A stretch of 5,407 nt of DNA, from positions 1-5,407 of the forward strand of contig JALZUI010000152.1 in assembly GCA_023301545.1 (NCBI GenBank), given 5' to 3'. This DNA is from Akkermansiaceae bacterium (GTDB lineage Bacteria > Verrucomicrobiota > Verrucomicrobiia > Verrucomicrobiales > Akkermansiaceae). Below the pieces are notes generated by a model, which was not told the DNA's origin, ran no database searches, and worked only from the letters and a program-made list of their open reading frames with translations. This document shows positions 5,081 to 5,407 of the stretch, in pieces; positions within the stretch are counted from its first letter, which is position 1, and every line of letters begins with the position of its first letter. The position numbers and the translations under genes are program-made.

Positions 5081-5389
5081 TTATGCTGGATAGAGTATCT
5101 TACGGAGCTTGTTCTGTTTTTCCTCTAACTTCTTATCACCTTCGGCATCTGCTAAAAAGTTTTTATCCAGTATAACTCTGATAATTCCTTCCTCCTCGGA
5201 TATCTCATATTCATCTTGAGCTAAAAGCTCATCCCTATTCGCTCCTGTAATTCCAAAAAACGCTTCACTATACCAAGCAACTCCTCCAACAGCCTCTTTG
5301 TATCCCTCGCAGAATACCTCGCGTCCTGGGTTAGAAGTCGTATCTATAATCATTCTATCTAGCGGAGAGGGTTTCTCATTATGTCTCAT
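5081..5389 (-). CDS. Hypothetical small soluble protein, first gene of the cluster in view
   Basis: The gene encodes 102 residues in an unrecognised family, with no signal peptide or membrane segment. Visible features are SNPGREVFCEGYKEAVGGVAW (split around residues 19-39), an acidic stretch with EYEISEEEGIIRVIL (60-74) and a Lys/Glu-rich C-terminal helix (84-97) ending KILYPA. The start at 5389 is supported by GAAGG 7 bases upstream (5401-5397, minus strand). However, no in-frame stop is visible between 5389 and the window edge, so a longer protein starting outside the window cannot be excluded; an alternative internal Met is codon 13. It is followed by the 118-residue gene after 4 bases, indicating an operon. 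Confidence 0.75.
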   Translation of the reverse strand: MRHNEKPSPLDRMIIDTTSNPGREVFCEGYKEAVGGVAWYSEAFFGITGANRDELLAQDEYEISEEEGIIRVILDKNFLADAEGDKKLEEKQNKLRKILYPA

Positions 5390-5396
5390 GGGTAAA

Positions 5397-5401
5397 CCTT
5401 C
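5397..5401 (-). promoter_or_regulatory. Ribosome binding site of the 102-residue protein gene
   Basis: GAAGG on the minus strand sits 7 bases before the ATG at 5389. It is the main reason to choose that start, because the frame stays open to the window edge. Confidence 0.5.
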
Positions 5402-5407
5402 ATAACT

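Noticed and set aside
4808..5128. Plus-strand open frame of 106 codons with a hydrophobic tail
   Set aside because: It is antisense to the 118-residue gene, whose protein composition and 4-base coupling to its neighbour are far more convincing.

Overview
The window looks like chromosomal DNA of a Gram-negative bacterium. It encodes a lipobox lipoprotein, a UDP-diacylglucosamine-diphosphatase-like enzyme and exported small proteins. The mix of a GHL10-type glycosyl hydrolase-like protein, a glycosyltransferase-phosphoesterase fusion, an RbsD/FucU-like lipoprotein and several starts without Shine-Dalgarno sequences would suit a member of the Verrucomicrobiota (PVC group). That assignment is an inference from gene content, not from a marker gene.

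Layout. (1) Bases 1-639 (+) hold the C-terminal part of a GHL10/DUF187 (YngK-like) protein with a beta-sandwich tail. It ends in tandem TAG stops and a strong terminator at 667-702, which also separates it from the convergent gene that follows. (2) Bases 725-2647 (-) encode one 640-residue protein: a GT4 glycosyltransferase joined to an LpxH-like (COG2908) metallophosphoesterase, with both active sites apparently intact. It points to a two-step glycolipid or envelope-lipid reaction. (3) Divergently, 2770-3339 (+) encodes a lipoprotein with the sugar mutarotase (RbsD/FucU) fold, in which the catalytic His and Asn appear to be replaced. (4) At 3406-3492 there is a small intergenic ATCTGCG repeat, a perfect inverted repeat and a near-consensus sigma-70 promoter. 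These precede two small exported Cys-rich proteins: 3503-3841 (8 Cys) and 3902-4066 (54 residues, 9 Cys in the last 24 residues). The unit is closed by a perfect 14-bp terminator hairpin at 4111-4144. It reads as a compact candidate metal- or thiol-stress operon and is the most unusual part of the window. (5) From 4201 to the right end lie three small minus-strand genes for soluble proteins without signal peptides. They are close together and on average more AT-rich. At least two have recognisable ribosome binding sites, unlike the genes to their left. They look like an accessory cluster, possibly immunity-type genes, reading in from beyond the right edge.

How the parts relate: no single pathway joins the whole window. 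The left part is envelope and carbohydrate related, the middle is a putative metal-binding pair under one promoter, and the right is an accessory cluster. No RNA gene, CRISPR array, insertion sequence or origin was seen, and no stretch over 300 bases is without a gene.
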